Assembly: GCA_963764565.1 (NCBI GenBank)
Contig: CAVXTD010000005.1
Location: 1-64,000, forward strand
Direction of reading: 5' to 3'
Source of the DNA: DATBLE01 sp963764565
GTDB lineage: Bacteria > Actinomycetota > Thermoleophilia > Gaiellales > Gaiellaceae
DNA length: 64,000 nucleotides
Part shown: piece after piece, positions 1 to 9,498 of the stretch
Layout of the letters: every line of letters starts with the position of its first letter
How positions within the stretch are numbered: position 1 is the first letter of the stretch
Made by a program: the position numbers and the translations under genes
Notes under the pieces: model-generated
Databases searched by the model: none
What the model was told of the DNA's origin: nothing
What the model saw: the letters and a program-made list of their open reading frames with translations, nothing else

Positions 1-54
1 GTGCGGGGAACGCCGAGCCGCAGCGATCCGGCCCAGCTCCCGATGGGCGAGTAA
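1..54 (+). CDS. 3' end of an upstream gene (partial)
   Basis: The first 17 codons are open in frame 1 and end with TAA at 52-54, leaving a C-terminus ending PMGE. This is followed by a ~50-base gap and the next gene on the same strand. There is too little sequence to name a product, and it could be a chance open frame. Confidence 0.3.
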   Translation: MRGTPSRSDPAQLPMGE

Positions 55-107
55 GCCGGGCCTCGGCGCTCCTGGAGCGTCGAGGGCCCGCTCATATACT
101 CGCGGGT

Positions 108-821
108 GTGCCGCGCGCGGCGATCGTCACCATCGGGAACGAGCTCCTCTCCGGGGACGTCGAGAACACGAACGGAAGCTGGCTCGCGCGGCGGCTCGCG
201 GGGCTCGGTGTCGAAGTCGCGTTGATCGCCGTCGTCCCCGACGAGATCGAGCAGATCGCGTCGTTCGTCCGCGAGCAGGCGGCCGCGTCCGACCTCGTGC
301 TGGTCACGGGCGGACTCGGCGGGACGCCGGACGACGTCACGCGGGAGGCGATCGCCGCCGCGTTCGAGGTGCCGCAGGTCGAGCAGCCCGCCGTTGCCGA
401 CCGATTGCGTGCCCGCTTCTCCGGCGATCCCGACTACGTCGCCCGCTGGGCGCAGCTCCCCGAAGGGAGCCGGGCGCTCGAGAACCCGCTGGGGGGCGCG
501 CCAGGGTTCGCGCTCGAAAACGTCTACGTTCTCCCGGGCCTGCCGGCCGAGATGGAGGCGATGTTCGACACGGTGGCCGAGGAGCTGCGATCCGGCGATC
601 CGATCGAGAGCTGGCGGCGCACCTATCGGACTACGGAGAGCCGGATCGCCTCGGTGCTTCTGACCGCGGGGGAGCGCTATCCCGGCGTGCTGGTCGGGTC
701 GTACCCGAGCTTCGACGCCGGTGGGAGCGAGGTGGAGGTAGTGCTCAAGTCGAGCGACGCGGCCGCGCTGGCGTCCGCCGCCGCCTGGGTAGAGGCGGCC
801 ATGGAGGAAGCCACCAGGTAG
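108..821 (+). CDS. CinA-type molybdopterin-binding (MoCF/COG1058) domain protein
   Basis: 237 aa, GTG start. The N-terminus (AAIVTIGNELLSGDVENTN) is the signature of the CinA N-terminal domain, followed by the conserved VTGGLGGTPDDVTR loop near residue 67 and the PGLPAEM segment near residue 142. Full-length CinA is about 400 aa with a C-terminal NMN deamidase domain. That domain is absent, so this is the stand-alone MoCF-type form (in other bacteria linked to ADP-ribose/NMN salvage or competence). The next gene starts 53 bases downstream on the same strand. Family assignment is firm; the substrate is not shown by the sequence. Confidence 0.85.
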   Translation: MPRAAIVTIGNELLSGDVENTNGSWLARRLAGLGVEVALIAVVPDEIEQIASFVREQAAASDLVLVTGGLGGTPDDVTREAIAAAFEVPQVEQPAVADRLRARFSGDPDYVARWAQLPEGSRALENPLGGAPGFALENVYVLPGLPAEMEAMFDTVAEELRSGDPIESWRRTYRTTESRIASVLLTAGERYPGVLVGSYPSFDAGGSEVEVVLKSSDAAALASAAAWVEAAMEEATR

Positions 822-874
822 CTCCCTCGATCGAGGGACAGGATTCTGCGCGTCCGGCGCCGATTTGCGTGTAG

Positions 875-1817
875 ATGGCGCCTCGCGTACGCCTGCGCAG
901 ATATCTGATCCCGCTTGCGATCGCTGTAGCGACCGCCGGCGGCTTCGTCGTGGTCGCGAGACAGACGGCGAGCGGTGCTGTCAGCGCCGCGACGAGCCCG
1001 GACTGGTTCTTGCTCGCCGCCGCCTTCGGGATCGGCGCAGTCGTCCAGCCTCTGCGCGCGTTCGCCTGGCGGCAGACGCTTGGCGCTCGGATCGGCTTCC
1101 GCGCGATCTACGTCGCCAGCGCGATCGGCTCGTTCCTCGACACGATTCTGCCCGGCCGCCTGGGCGAGGCGTCGAAGGTTGCCGTCCTCCGTGCCGCGGC
1201 CGCCGAGCGCTGGCCCGGCCTTCCGCGCGCGGGCGGCAGCCTCCTGGCCGCCCACCTGATGGAGGCGATCGCGTTCTGCCTCGTCGGCGCGACGGCTGGG
1301 TTCGTCCTCCCTATTCCGGGCTGGGCGCGAGGTGCGCTGGTCGGCGCTCTCTGCTTCGCCGCCGGTGGCCTGGTCGTCGCCGCTGCGCTTCACCACAAGA
1401 TCGGGCCCCGGCTGCCGAAATGGGCGGACGGCTTCCTTGCCTCAGCCGCCGCGCCCCTGCCCGTGCTCGCTGCGGACACTCGCGATCCTCGTCGGCACCT
1501 GGGCGGTGCGCTGGCTCGGTGTGACGCTCACCCTGAACGCCGTCGGTGTGCACGCCAGCGTCGGCGCTGCACTGGTCTACATGATCGTCACCGGCCTCGC
1601 GAACACGGTACCGCTGCTGCCGGGCAACGCCGGCGTGTATCAGGGGGCCGCGGTCGGCGCGCTGGCAATGGTCGGGCATGCAGGAGCGACCGCGGTCGCG
1701 GCGAGCCTCGTCATGCCGGTGATGGCGAGCGTGATCACGGCCAGCGCCGCCGCCGTCGGCATCGCGCTCTACGGGCGCCGCTTCATGGCGCTGCCGCGGG
1801 CCGCTTTCAACCGGTAG
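875..1817 (+). CDS. Flippase-like integral membrane protein (LPG synthase TM/UPF0104 family), frameshifted
   Basis: The ATG at 875 opens a hydrophobic protein (signal-anchor segment, then repeated membrane helices). The motif LPGRLGEASKV near residue 94 and the later motif PLLPGNAGVYQGAA are the two conserved loops of the UPF0104/lysylphosphatidylglycerol-synthetase transmembrane family, thought to move lipids across the membrane. The two halves lie in different frames. The shift is near 1465, and removing one base restores a single ~313-aa protein ending at TAG 1815. This could be a sequencing error or a real mutation. Same-strand neighbours are the CinA-like gene and pcrA, with short gaps. 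Confidence 0.75.
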
Positions 1818-1839
1818 GCGCCTCGATACCATCGGTCGC

Positions 1840-3990
1840 GTGAGCGCGATCGCCCCCGACCGGTATCTCGCGGACCTGAACCCGGCCCAGCAAGAGGCCG
1901 TGCGCACCACCGAAGGGCCGTTGCTCGTCATCGCCGGCGCGGGCTCGGGGAAGACCCGCGTGCTGACCTACCGGGTGGCGCACCTGATTGCCGCCTGTGG
2001 CGTGAAGCCGCCGGAGATCCTGGCGATCACGTTCACGAACAAGGCGGCGGGCGAGATGCGCGAGCGGCTCGAGGGCCTGCTCGGCGGCGTCGCCCGCGCT
2101 ATCTGGATCCTCACCTTCCACGCCGCGTGCGGGCGAATCCTGCGCCGCGAGGTGCCGCGTCTCGGCTACAAGTCGAACTTCACGATCTACGACCAGGCCG
2201 ACCAGGTACGCCTGACCAAGCAGTGCCTGGAAGCGCTCGAGCGCGACCCGAAGCGGTTCGTCCCGCGTGGCATCCACGCGCAGATCTCGAACGCGAAGAA
2301 CCAGCTGATCGGGCCGGCCGACTACATGAGCCGCGTCTCGTCGTTCTACGACCAGACCGTCGCCGAGACGTACGAGCTGTACCAGCGCCGCCTGCACGCC
2401 TCGAACGCGATGGACTTCGACGACCTGCTGATGCTCACCGTCGAGGTGCTGGAGCGCTTCCCGGAGGCGCTCGAGCGCTGGCGCAAGGCCTTCCGCTACG
2501 TGATGGTCGACGAGTACCAGGACACGAACCATGCCCAGTACCGGCTGCTCCAGCTCTTGGTTGGTGAGCACCGGAATCTGATGGTCGTCGGCGACCCGGA
2601 CCAGTCTGTCTACGCGTTTCGCGGCGCCGACATCCGGAACATTCTCGACTTCGAGCGCGACTTCCCGGACACGAAGGTGATCCCGCTCGAGCAGAACTAT
2701 CGCTCCACGAACACGATCCTCAAGAGCGCCAACGCGGTGATTCAGAACAACCGCGAGCGCAAGGAGAAGAACCTCTGGTCCGAGCTCGGTGAGGGGCTGC
2801 CCGTGCACGTGATCGAGGTCGAGGACGAGCATGCCGAAGCCCGCTTCGTCGCCGCCGAGATCGCCGGGCTCGTCGAGGAGGGCTACTCGGCCGACGAGGT
2901 CGCGGTCTTCTACCGGACGAACGCGCAGTCGCGGGTGCTCGAGGACGTGCTCGTCCGCCAGGGGATCGCCTACCAGGTGATCGGCGGGCCGCGGTTCTAC
3001 GAGCGGGCGGAGATCAAAGACCTGATCGCCTACCTCCAGGTGATCGACAACCCGTTCGACGCCGTCTCGCTGCTGCGCGTCGCCAATCGCCCCCGGCGCG
3101 GGATCGGCAGCTCGACGCTCTCCAGGCTGCAGGCGTATGCCGACGGGCACGGGATGCCGTTGTTCGAGGCGCTCGCCTACCCAGAGGAGGCCGGCGTCGG
3201 CGCGGCGCCGCTGAAGAACGTCAACGCCCTTCGCACGCTGCTCGTCTCGCTTCAGTCGGCGGCGCAGGAGCGGACCGTCCCGGAGCTGATCGAGGCGGTG
3301 CTCGAGCGAAGCGGCTACCTCGAGTCGCTGGAGGCCGAGCGGACGATCGAGTCGCAGGGGCGGATGGAAAACCTCCAGGAGCTCGTCGGCGTCGGGCGCG
3401 AGTACCAGCAGCAGTCGCAGGAGCCGAGCCTGTCCGGCTTCCTCCAGGAGATCTCGCTCTACTCCGACCAGGACGCGATCCGCGGCGAGCAGAGTCTCGT
3501 CACGCTGATGACCCTGCACAACGCGAAGGGGCTCGAGTTCAAGGCCGTCTTCATGATCGGGGTGGAGGAGGGGATCTTTCCGCACGTCCGCTCGATCGAG
3601 GAGCAGGGGGTGGAGGAGGAACGGCGCTTGGCGTATGTCGGGATGACGCGCGCGCGGGAGCGGCTCGTGCTCACGCACGCGACGTCGAGGTCGCTCTGGG
3701 GGAACCGCGCCTTCAACCTGCCGTCGCGGTTTCTCGACGAGCTGCCGGAGGAGGGGGTCGCGCGCGAGCGGCTGCGGCCGGCGTCGTGGTCGAGCTACGG
3801 CGCGCCGGCGGTGCAGCCGCGCGAGGACGTGCCCGACCTCTCGACCGGCGACTCGGTGCGCCACGGGACGATGGGCGAAGGCGTGGTCGTGCGCGTCGAG
3901 CCGGGCGGCGTCGTGACGGTGCGCTTCGCCGACGACGGCGCGGAGCGCCGGCTGATGCTCGAGTACGCGCCGCTGGAGAAGATCGCCTGA
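1840..3990 (+). CDS. pcrA: ATP-dependent DNA helicase PcrA/UvrD
   Basis: 716 aa, GTG start, superfamily 1A helicase acting in nucleotide excision repair, mismatch repair and recombinase removal. Visible motifs in order: the Q motif near residue 8, Walker A GAGSGKTR near residue 32, Walker B DEYQDTN near residue 225, VGDPDQSVYAFRGAD near residue 251, and TLHNAKGLEF near residue 557 with the C-terminal MTRAR motif. The end has a Tudor-like tail typical of PcrA (residues 665-716). Length matches the family and the frame is uninterrupted. The stop codon overlaps the next gene's start (TGATG), implying co-translation. Confidence 0.96.
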   Translation: MSAIAPDRYLADLNPAQQEAVRTTEGPLLVIAGAGSGKTRVLTYRVAHLIAACGVKPPEILAITFTNKAAGEMRERLEGLLGGVARAIWILTFHAACGRILRREVPRLGYKSNFTIYDQADQVRLTKQCLEALERDPKRFVPRGIHAQISNAKNQLIGPADYMSRVSSFYDQTVAETYELYQRRLHASNAMDFDDLLMLTVEVLERFPEALERWRKAFRYVMVDEYQDTNHAQYRLLQLLVGEHRNLMVVGDPDQSVYAFRGADIRNILDFERDFPDTKVIPLEQNYRSTNTILKSANAVIQNNRERKEKNLWSELGEGLPVHVIEVEDEHAEARFVAAEIAGLVEEGYSADEVAVFYRTNAQSRVLEDVLVRQGIAYQVIGGPRFYERAEIKDLIAYLQVIDNPFDAVSLLRVANRPRRGIGSSTLSRLQAYADGHGMPLFEALAYPEEAGVGAAPLKNVNALRTLLVSLQSAAQERTVPELIEAVLERSGYLESLEAERTIESQGRMENLQELVGVGREYQQQSQEPSLSGFLQEISLYSDQDAIRGEQSLVTLMTLHNAKGLEFKAVFMIGVEEGIFPHVRSIEEQGVEEERRLAYVGMTRARERLVLTHATSRSLWGNRAFNLPSRFLDELPEEGVARERLRPASWSSYGAPAVQPREDVPDLSTGDSVRHGTMGEGVVVRVEPGGVVTVRFADDGAERRLMLEYAPLEKIA

Positions 3991-5202
3991 TGGAGATCCG
4001 GACCGTCGCGAGCGTCGAGGAGCTTCGCGATGCCGCCGGCGCGATCGTCCACTACTTCGGTCGCGAGAAACCGGACGAGGCGTGGAGCGAGCGCTGGCTG
4101 AAGAACTTCGAGCTGGAGCGGATGCACGCCGCTTTCGACGGCGACGCGATCGTCGGCGGAGCAGGCGCGCTCTCGTTCCGGTTGAGCGTTCCCGGCGGCG
4201 TGCTGCCGGCCGCAGGGCGTGACGATCGTCGGCGTGCTGCCCACCCACCGCCGCCGCGGGATCCTACGCGCGATGATGCGTGCCCAACTCGACGACGTCC
4301 ACGAACGCGGCGAGCCACTCGCCATCCTCTGGGCGTCGGAGGAGACGATCTACGGCCGCTACGGCTACGGTCTTGCCTCGCTCAACCTCGAGTTCGAGAT
4401 CCCGACGACCTATGCCGCGTTCCGTCCGGAATTCGAACCGGTCGGCGAGGTGCGGCTGGTCGACGCCGAGGCGGCGGCAAGGTTGATCCCGCCGGTCTAC
4501 GGCGCGGTTCAGCGCGTCACCCCGGGGATGTACGAGCGTTCGCCGTCGTGGTGGGAGCACCGGCTGCTCGCCGACCCGCCCGAGTTCCGGTTCGGCGGCG
4601 GCCCGAAGAACTTCGCGGTTCTGTCGATCGACGGCGAGCCGCAGGGGTATGCGATTTACCGCCTGCACGTTTCGTTCGGGAACCTCGGCCCGGAGACGAA
4701 GCTGAAGACCCAGGAGGTAGTGGCGGTCTCACCTGCCGCGACCGCGTCGATCTGGCGCTACCTGCTCGACGTCGACTGGACGAAGACGGTCTCGGCCCGC
4801 CTGCTGCCCGTTGATCACCCGCTCTTCCTGCTGTTCGCGCGGCCGAACCTGTCGCGGCCGACGCTCTCCGACGGCCTGTGGATGCGCCTGGTGGACGTTG
4901 GCGCTGCGCTCTCGGGCCGGGCGTACGCGGGCGACGGTTCGGTCGTGCTCGACGTGCGCGACGAGTTCTGCACGTGGAACGAGGGGCTGTGGAAGCTGGA
5001 GGGCGGCGAGGCGTCGCGGACTGAGGCGGATGCCGACCTCGCGCTCGACGCTGCCGACCTCGGCTCGGTCTACCTCGGCGGCTTCAGCTTCCGTGACCTG
5101 TGGCGGGCGGGCCGAGTCGAGGAGCTTCACGACGGCGCGCTCGACCGCGCGGACGCGATGTTCCGCACGGACGTCGCGCCCTGGTGCCCTGAGATCTTCT
5201 GA
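3990..5202 (+). CDS. Eis-like GNAT N-acetyltransferase, one apparent frameshift
   Basis: The ATG at 3990 overlaps the pcrA stop. The order is that of Eis-type proteins: an N-terminal GNAT domain with the acetyl-CoA loop HRRRGILRAMM, an EETIYGRYGYG segment, a second GNAT-like domain, and a C-terminal SCP2-like domain ending CPEIF. Eis proteins acetylate amines, including lysines and aminoglycosides; the substrate here is unknown. Residues 1-74 are in frame 3 and the rest in frame 1. Dropping one G from the GGG near 4218 gives a continuous ~403-aa protein, the usual Eis length. Confidence 0.85.
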
Positions 5203-5214
5203 GGTCGCCCGGCG

Positions 5215-5895
5215 TCAGTCGTTCTTCTGCGGGCTTGGCAGCTGGGGGATGAGCCAGTCGACGAACCCCTGCGGGCTGCGCGTCTGCATGTACACCCGGC
5301 CGGGCCCGGTCAGGTTGACCACGAGCCCTTCGCCGCCGAGGAGCGTGGTCTTCCAGCCGCCCGACTTCTGGACGTTGTAGCCGACCGTCGCCTCGAAGCC
5401 GACGATGTGCGAGGTATCGACGGTGTAGGACTCGCCTTCGGCGAGCTGGCGCTCGACAATCGCGCCGTAGCTCGAGACGAGCGCGGTTCCGTGGCCGCTC
5501 AGCTTGACCAGGAAGAGTCCTTCGCCGGAGAAGAACGTCTTCGCACCGCCCCACTTGGTGTCGATCTGAACGTCGGTCGTCGCGGCGAGGAAGCCGCCCG
5601 ACTGGACGAGCAGGTCGGTGCCCGAGAGCTCGATCGCGATCATGTCGCCCGGGAGCGGCGGCGAGACCGTCACCTCACCCGGCTGCGAGGCCGTGAACGT
5701 GTTGATGAAGAAGCTCTCGCCGCCGAGGACCGAGCGCTTCAGGCCGGCCATCAGCCCGCCCTTCATCCCGGTGTCGATCGTGATCCCGCTCGACATGCTG
5801 ACCATCGCGCCGGTGACCGCCTGCACCTGCTCGCCGCCGTCCAGGCCGATCACGCCGAGCGAATACGCAGGCCCGTACTTGACCTCGAACTTCAT
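5215..5895 (-). CDS. AIM24 family protein
   Basis: 226 aa. It is rich in beta-strand, glycine-heavy repeats of the AIM24/TIGR00266 family (MKFEVKYGPAYSLGVI at the start, GGEGLVVNLTGPGRVYMQTR near the end). A longer open frame exists upstream, but the ATG at 5895 is preceded at the right spacing by AAGGAGGG, which decides the start. No signal peptide is visible. Family members are probably TRAP-like beta-folds; the molecular role is not known. It is convergent with the Eis-like gene, 13 bases away. Confidence 0.85.
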   Translation of the reverse strand: MKFEVKYGPAYSLGVIGLDGGEQVQAVTGAMVSMSSGITIDTGMKGGLMAGLKRSVLGGESFFINTFTASQPGEVTVSPPLPGDMIAIELSGTDLLVQSGGFLAATTDVQIDTKWGGAKTFFSGEGLFLVKLSGHGTALVSSYGAIVERQLAEGESYTVDTSHIVGFEATVGYNVQKSGGWKTTLLGGEGLVVNLTGPGRVYMQTRSPQGFVDWLIPQLPSPQKND

Positions 5896-6021
5896 CAGTC
5901 GCCCTCCTTGTGGGGAAATCGGGCAGGGACGAGGACGATGTCCCGGTCCCGCGCCTGCACGCCGCAACCCTAGTAGCCGCCGCGTACGGGCGTGCGGGCT
6001 GGGCTACAATGGCGACCCCAA

Positions 6022-6094
6022 GGGCGGTTAGCTCAGTTGGGAGAGCACCAGCTCGACAAGCTGGGGGTCACTGGTTCGAGCCCAGTACCGCCCA
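6022..6094 (+). tRNA. tRNA-Val(GAC)
   Basis: The cloverleaf can be drawn by hand: 7-bp acceptor stem GGGCGGT/ACCGCCC with discriminator A at 6094, D-stem GCTC/GAGC, anticodon stem CCAGC/GCTGG with loop TCGACAA (anticodon GAC), and T-stem ACTGG/CCAGT with loop TTCGAGC. CCA is not encoded. The 3' half (T-loop onward) is the attachment site of the integrated element to the right, and the 21-bp identity keeps the tRNA intact after integration. Confidence 0.95.
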
Positions 6095-6095
6095 T
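6075..6095 (+). repeat. attL: tRNA-Val 3' end attachment core
   Basis: TTCGAGCCCAGTACCGCCCA plus one T. This is the T-loop to discriminator segment of tRNA-Val and is identical to 9725-9745. It marks the tRNA-proximal junction of the integrated element. Confidence 0.88.
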
Positions 6096-6100
6096 CCTCA

Positions 6101-7217
6101 CTATCGGCTTGGTTGAGCCCTTCCGGGGCCTCCTCGCCGTCGTCTGTGCCGGATTCCGTCCACTTCTTCGCGGATCAGCGCCTCTAGCCGCATCGCGTTC
6201 GCGCGCTTCTCGCCTTCGTAGAGGTGCCGGTAGGTCTCGGAGGAAGAGCGCGCCGCCGTCGCTGTGCTCCAGCCGCTCGGCGGCGGCCGCAGGATCGAAG
6301 CCGGCGAGCGCCATCAGCGACCCGGCCGTGTGGCGGAGCATGTGGAAGGTGAAGCCCTCGAAGATCGACTGATCCACCCTCCCCCTTCTCAGGATCGTTC
6401 TTCGCGGCGGCCTCCACGGCGTTGAGCCAGACGCGATCGCGGAAGCGGTTTGCCGTCCACTGCTTCCCTTCGGCCGTCGGGAACACAAGCGGCGTCCCGG
6501 GCGCGCGGGCTAGCAGTTGCTCGCGGAACGAGCCCTGCTTCCAGGTCGTTGAAGTAGATCGTGTGCTCGCGGCGGCTCTTCGCGAGCCAGGCGGGGATCG
6601 TCATCGTCCGCGCCTTCAGGTCGAGCATGGCATCGGTCAGGTTGAACCACACCTTCTGCCGGGGGCCGACCATCCCCGCGAGCAGGATCATCCGAGACAC
6701 GTGCTCGGGGAACCAGCATGCGAACTCGTAAAGCTGGGTCACCGTGAGCGCTCGCCCCGGCCGCGGCTTGTGCTTGACCGCCGGGATCTCGAAGATCGCC
6801 GGGTCGACCCGCTGCCCGCGCGCCTTCGCCTCGCGCAGCACGCGCTTCAGGAACTCCAGCTCGATCTTTGCGGACTTCCGATGCTTCTCGGCGCGCTCGT
6901 TGATCATGTCCTCGATCTGCGCCCGCCGCAGCGCCGGCAGCCGAGTACCACGCAGCGGCGCCCACGCTTTCGCCGCTAGCTCGTTCAGCGCGATCCAGCT
7001 GTCGCTCGGGTTCCCGGTCGCTTTGAGCCGAGCGAGCGTGCCGTCCATTGCCTCGCCGAGGGTGATCGGCAGGAGCCTCGTAGAACTCACCGAGCGCCTT
7101 GCGCCGTTTCAGCTCCAGCTCGACCCGCTCAGCGTCCTCTCTCGTTCGCAACGTCCTCGCCGGGAACGGAGGGACGCGGACGAGGTAGGAGCGCGCTCCG
7201 CGTTTGCTGATGCTCAC
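6101..7217 (-). CDS. int: Tyrosine recombinase/integrase of the element, frameshifted
   Basis: The GTG start at 7217 overlaps the Xis stop (GTGA). With four single-base frame corrections (near 7078, 6530, 6385 and 6215) the reading is ~370 aa, the usual phage-type integrase length. Catalytic landmarks: an Arg in AGMVGPRQK, a Lys in WLAKSRREH, the HMLRH box (HxxR), HSD downstream, and a Tyr in TYRHLYEGEK. An N-terminal SAM-like core-binding domain precedes them (TLGEAMDGTLARLKATGN onward). It stops at TAG 6101, just beyond attL, as expected for an integrase that moves with its att site. The frameshifts may be errors or decay. Confidence 0.85.
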
Positions 7218-7418
7218 GCCGCCGGCCTCATAGGACTGGGCGATGCAAGCGACTCAAGCCACTCGATGACTGCCGAGTGCGGATACCGGCGCCGGTGTCC
7301 GAACCGAACCGAGCGAAGCTCGCCTCGCATCGCTGCCCGTCGCACGGTCGCCTCGTTCACGCCCGAGCGTCTCGGCCAGCTCGCGGGTCGTGTAGTGGCG
7401 CTCAAGCGAAGCCGTCAT
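7214..7418 (-). CDS. Excisionase-type helix-turn-helix protein, frameshifted
   Basis: About 67 aa. ATG at 7418 overlaps the upstream gene's stop (ATGA), and its own stop overlaps the integrase start (GTGA). The sequence TTRELAETLG...VNEATVRRAAMRGEL followed by RFGHRRRYPHSAVIEWL is the winged/MerR-like DNA-binding fold of excisionase (HTH_17) proteins. One surplus G in a GGG near 7370 splits the frame. It probably directs excision and controls int. Confidence 0.8.
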
Positions 7419-7836
7419 GCCACCACCTGCAGCGTGAGGGGAAGCTTGGCCGCGTCCTTCTTCGCGATCCGCGCGTCGACCTGCTTGACGAGCTGACGTC
7501 CAAGCTCGTTCGGCGTCTGGAACTCCGGCCACAGCTCGCGGAATTCGTTCTGGTACGCGGTAGGTCTGACGCTCGTTCTCTTTCCAGAACCGCTGGTACT
7601 CCGTGATCGAGTACTCGTCCTTGCCCTCCATCTTCATCGCAACCGCCCAGCAGACGATGAAGGTCGCGACCCGCATCGCCTTCGGGGTCACCTTCGCCGT
7701 CAGCAGCAGAGCTGCCCACTTCGGATGCCGCTCTCCAGCAGCGGACCTTGGCGTTGACGGCCTCGATCCCGCCCTCGCTGTGCGCCATCGCCCGGAGGAT
7801 GCAGTGACCGAACACCGTGTCTAGCGCTTTGGGCAT
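7415..7836 (-). CDS. Unknown ~140-aa protein, first gene of the xis-int operon, frameshifted
   Basis: The ATG at 7836 has a GAGGAAAG ribosome-binding site. Restoring two frame changes (near 7735 and 7565) gives MPKALDTVFGHCILRAMAHS..., then ERHPKWAALLLTAK, KMEGKDEYSITEYQRFW, QNEFRELWPEF and a C-terminus KLPLTLQVVA, ending at the TGA (7415) that overlaps the excisionase ATG. It is soluble and mixed alpha, with no recognised catalytic motif. Position and coupling suggest a regulator or maintenance factor of the element. I do not recognise the family. Confidence 0.6.
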
Positions 7837-7846
7837 CTTTCCTCTT

Positions 7847-7910
7847 CACCTGACATTTGTGTCACCTGACAATGGTGTCACCTGAAAAGTATGTCACCTA
7901 AGGGCTCTTG
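7847..7910. repeat. Four tandem 16-bp iteron-like repeats upstream of the element operon
   Basis: Successive units begin CACCTGACATTTGTGT (7847), CACCTGACAATGGTGT (7863), CACCTGAAAAGTATGT (7879) and a degraded CACCTAAGG... (7895). The joint between units makes the inverted core TGTCA-CC-TGACA. They lie directly upstream of the Shine-Dalgarno of the 7836 gene, so they look like operator sites of its regulator or binding iterons for replication. Confidence 0.75.
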
Positions 7911-8059
7911 TCAAGGCCACTCTTGTCGGAGCGGTGCAAAGACCCTCAAGTCAGCGCTACCATCCGAGTCTGCGCCAGCTACCGGGAGCCCACGCTCCAG
8001 GATGACATTCGGTTCGGTATTATCGGGCGCCGTTGACGAACCGCAGCGCTCGGAGCTTC

Positions 8060-8493
8060 ATGGCGAGAGTCATGCATCGTTTGCTCCAACTCGCATTGCT
8101 CGGCACCGTCGTTCTCGCTGTCACCGCTCAAGTGGCGCGCGCCGACATCTACTGGCTCATCGACCAGAAGGCCGTTCACGTCGGGGGTTTCATCACAGGC
8201 TACGGCAACGCGTCCGGCATGAAGGTCTTCCTGGTGCCCGTCGCGGTGGCGCCGCTCCCCTACGCTTGCGGCTCGAACACGATCTGCACTCCCCAGAGCC
8301 GCATTCGGCCCGGGCCGCCCCTCTACACGCTACTTGGGTCGTTTCGCCGGAAGCCCGACTTTCACAGGAACCAGCGCTTCCGCTTCCGCGTGCCTCGCGT
8401 CAGCCGGGCGCGTACAAGGTTGTCGCCTGGTCGGGAGATAGCCTGATCCTCGCCGGGAAGACGATGCACGGCCAGACCGTCCTCGTCCGGTGA
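8060..8493 (+). CDS. Small secreted protein carried by the element, one frameshift
   Basis: ATG at 8060, with an in-frame TTG at 8033 and ATG at 8072 as alternatives. The N-terminus has a signal peptide (RLLQLALLGTVVLAVTAQVARA, cleavage likely before DIYW). The mature part has two Cys (CGSNTIC) and a beta-rich C-terminus (GAYKVVAWSGDSLILAGK...VLVR) like the end of a small extracellular beta-sandwich domain. A frame change near 8400 separates the two halves. It faces away from the other element genes. Function unknown; probable cargo. Confidence 0.55.
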
Positions 8494-8560
8494 CCCCCCG
8501 CGCCCGGCCAGGCGTCGGCGCCGCCGCCTGCCGGCGGGGTGCCGCCGCCGCCCGCCACGG

Positions 8561-8618
8561 GCGCTAGGGACTCGCGGCGAGGGTCGACGGACGCTAGGGG
8601 CCGCGGCGAGGGTCGACA
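8561..8618. repeat. Tandem ~29-bp duplication at the rep 3' end
   Basis: GCTAGGGACTCGCGGCGAGG... is followed directly by GCTAGGGGCCGCGGCGAGG...; both continue GTCGAC. The second copy contains the rep stop codon and the last codons. The first looks like a duplicated terminus just downstream of the gene. Confidence 0.6.
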
Positions 8619-9479
8619 ACCGCCTGCACCGCGAGCACCTGCGCCGTCCATTCGGCCGACCAGTGGCCAGGGATCAGGTCGTCGTCGAGCTCGCCCGAGG
8701 CGATCAGCTTCCGTCGAACGTAGAGCCAGTTGCAGGCCCGTAGGGCTCGCATCGTTACGCCGGTCTCTCGGACGAGGCGAGCAGACACATAGTGCCGGCC
8801 GACGCCGGCGACGTTACGCGCCATGTAGCCGGCCGCGTTGCGTCCCATGTACCGCGCAGCTCGGCCGCTCGACGCCGTAAACCGCCCGGTCTTCCGGTCC
8901 ACGAAGCCGAAGCCGTAGAACCCGCGGGGAACCGGCTTGCCCGCGTATTCGTCCCAGAGCATCGCCCAGCGCTCTTCGGCCGACCAGCGCTCAAGCTCCT
9001 GTCGCCACGCCTTCTCGAAGTAGCGGCGAACGCAGCGCGACCAGGCCCGCTCGACTTCGCTTCCCATCGGAAGCAGCCAGTGGAAGTGCCAGACGCCGCG
9101 CTTCTGCTCGGAGCGGACATTTCCGATCTGACGTGGAAGCGCGCCGCCCCACTGGCGCCTCACGAACCGATCTGCCGCCCGCTGCGCCGCTTCGAACAGC
9201 CTGGAAGCGCGGGCCTGCGCCGTCCGGTTCCAGACCTCTCGGTACGGATACTCGACCAGCCGCGAGAACTCGGCGCCGGGCTCACCCAGCCTGCCCGGAC
9301 ACGAGCCGGACCTCGTCGCCCCACGGAAGCAGATCTTGCCCCGGCGGGGTGAGCGTGAGCAGCGAGACGGCACCGCCGTAGTGCGCGACGTTCGCGCCGA
9401 ACTTCCGCTCGAGCGCAAGTCGCCTACCCGCCGCAGACGGCCGCTTCCACCGACTAGCCACCGACCACCGCCGCCGCAC
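8594..9479 (-). CDS. rep: Rolling-circle-type replication initiator (Rep), one frameshift
   Basis: About 295 aa from the GTG at 9479 (an upstream start is possible). Motif 1 AVSLLTLTPPGQD is the 'xLTLT' strand of HUH Rep proteins. The HUH pair is in GVWHFHWLLPM. A Tyr-bearing helix ARYMGRNAAGYMARN follows ~110 residues later, as in pSAM2/pIJ101-like initiators. A frame change near 9300 splits motif 1 from the rest. It would nick and replicate the excised circle. Reads toward the iterons; terminates at TAG 8594. Confidence 0.75.
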
Positions 9480-9498
9480 GCCTCTCAGTCGTCGCCGC

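Noticed and set aside
1807..4248. 813-codon open frame antisense to pcrA
   Set aside because: A GC-rich shadow frame with Arg/Pro-rich composition; the sense strand is an unambiguous helicase.
6033..6130. Minus-strand reading MGGTGLEPVTPSLSS across the tRNA
   Set aside because: Antisense translation of tRNA-Val; a well-known spurious pattern. The integrase ends at 6101 in another frame.
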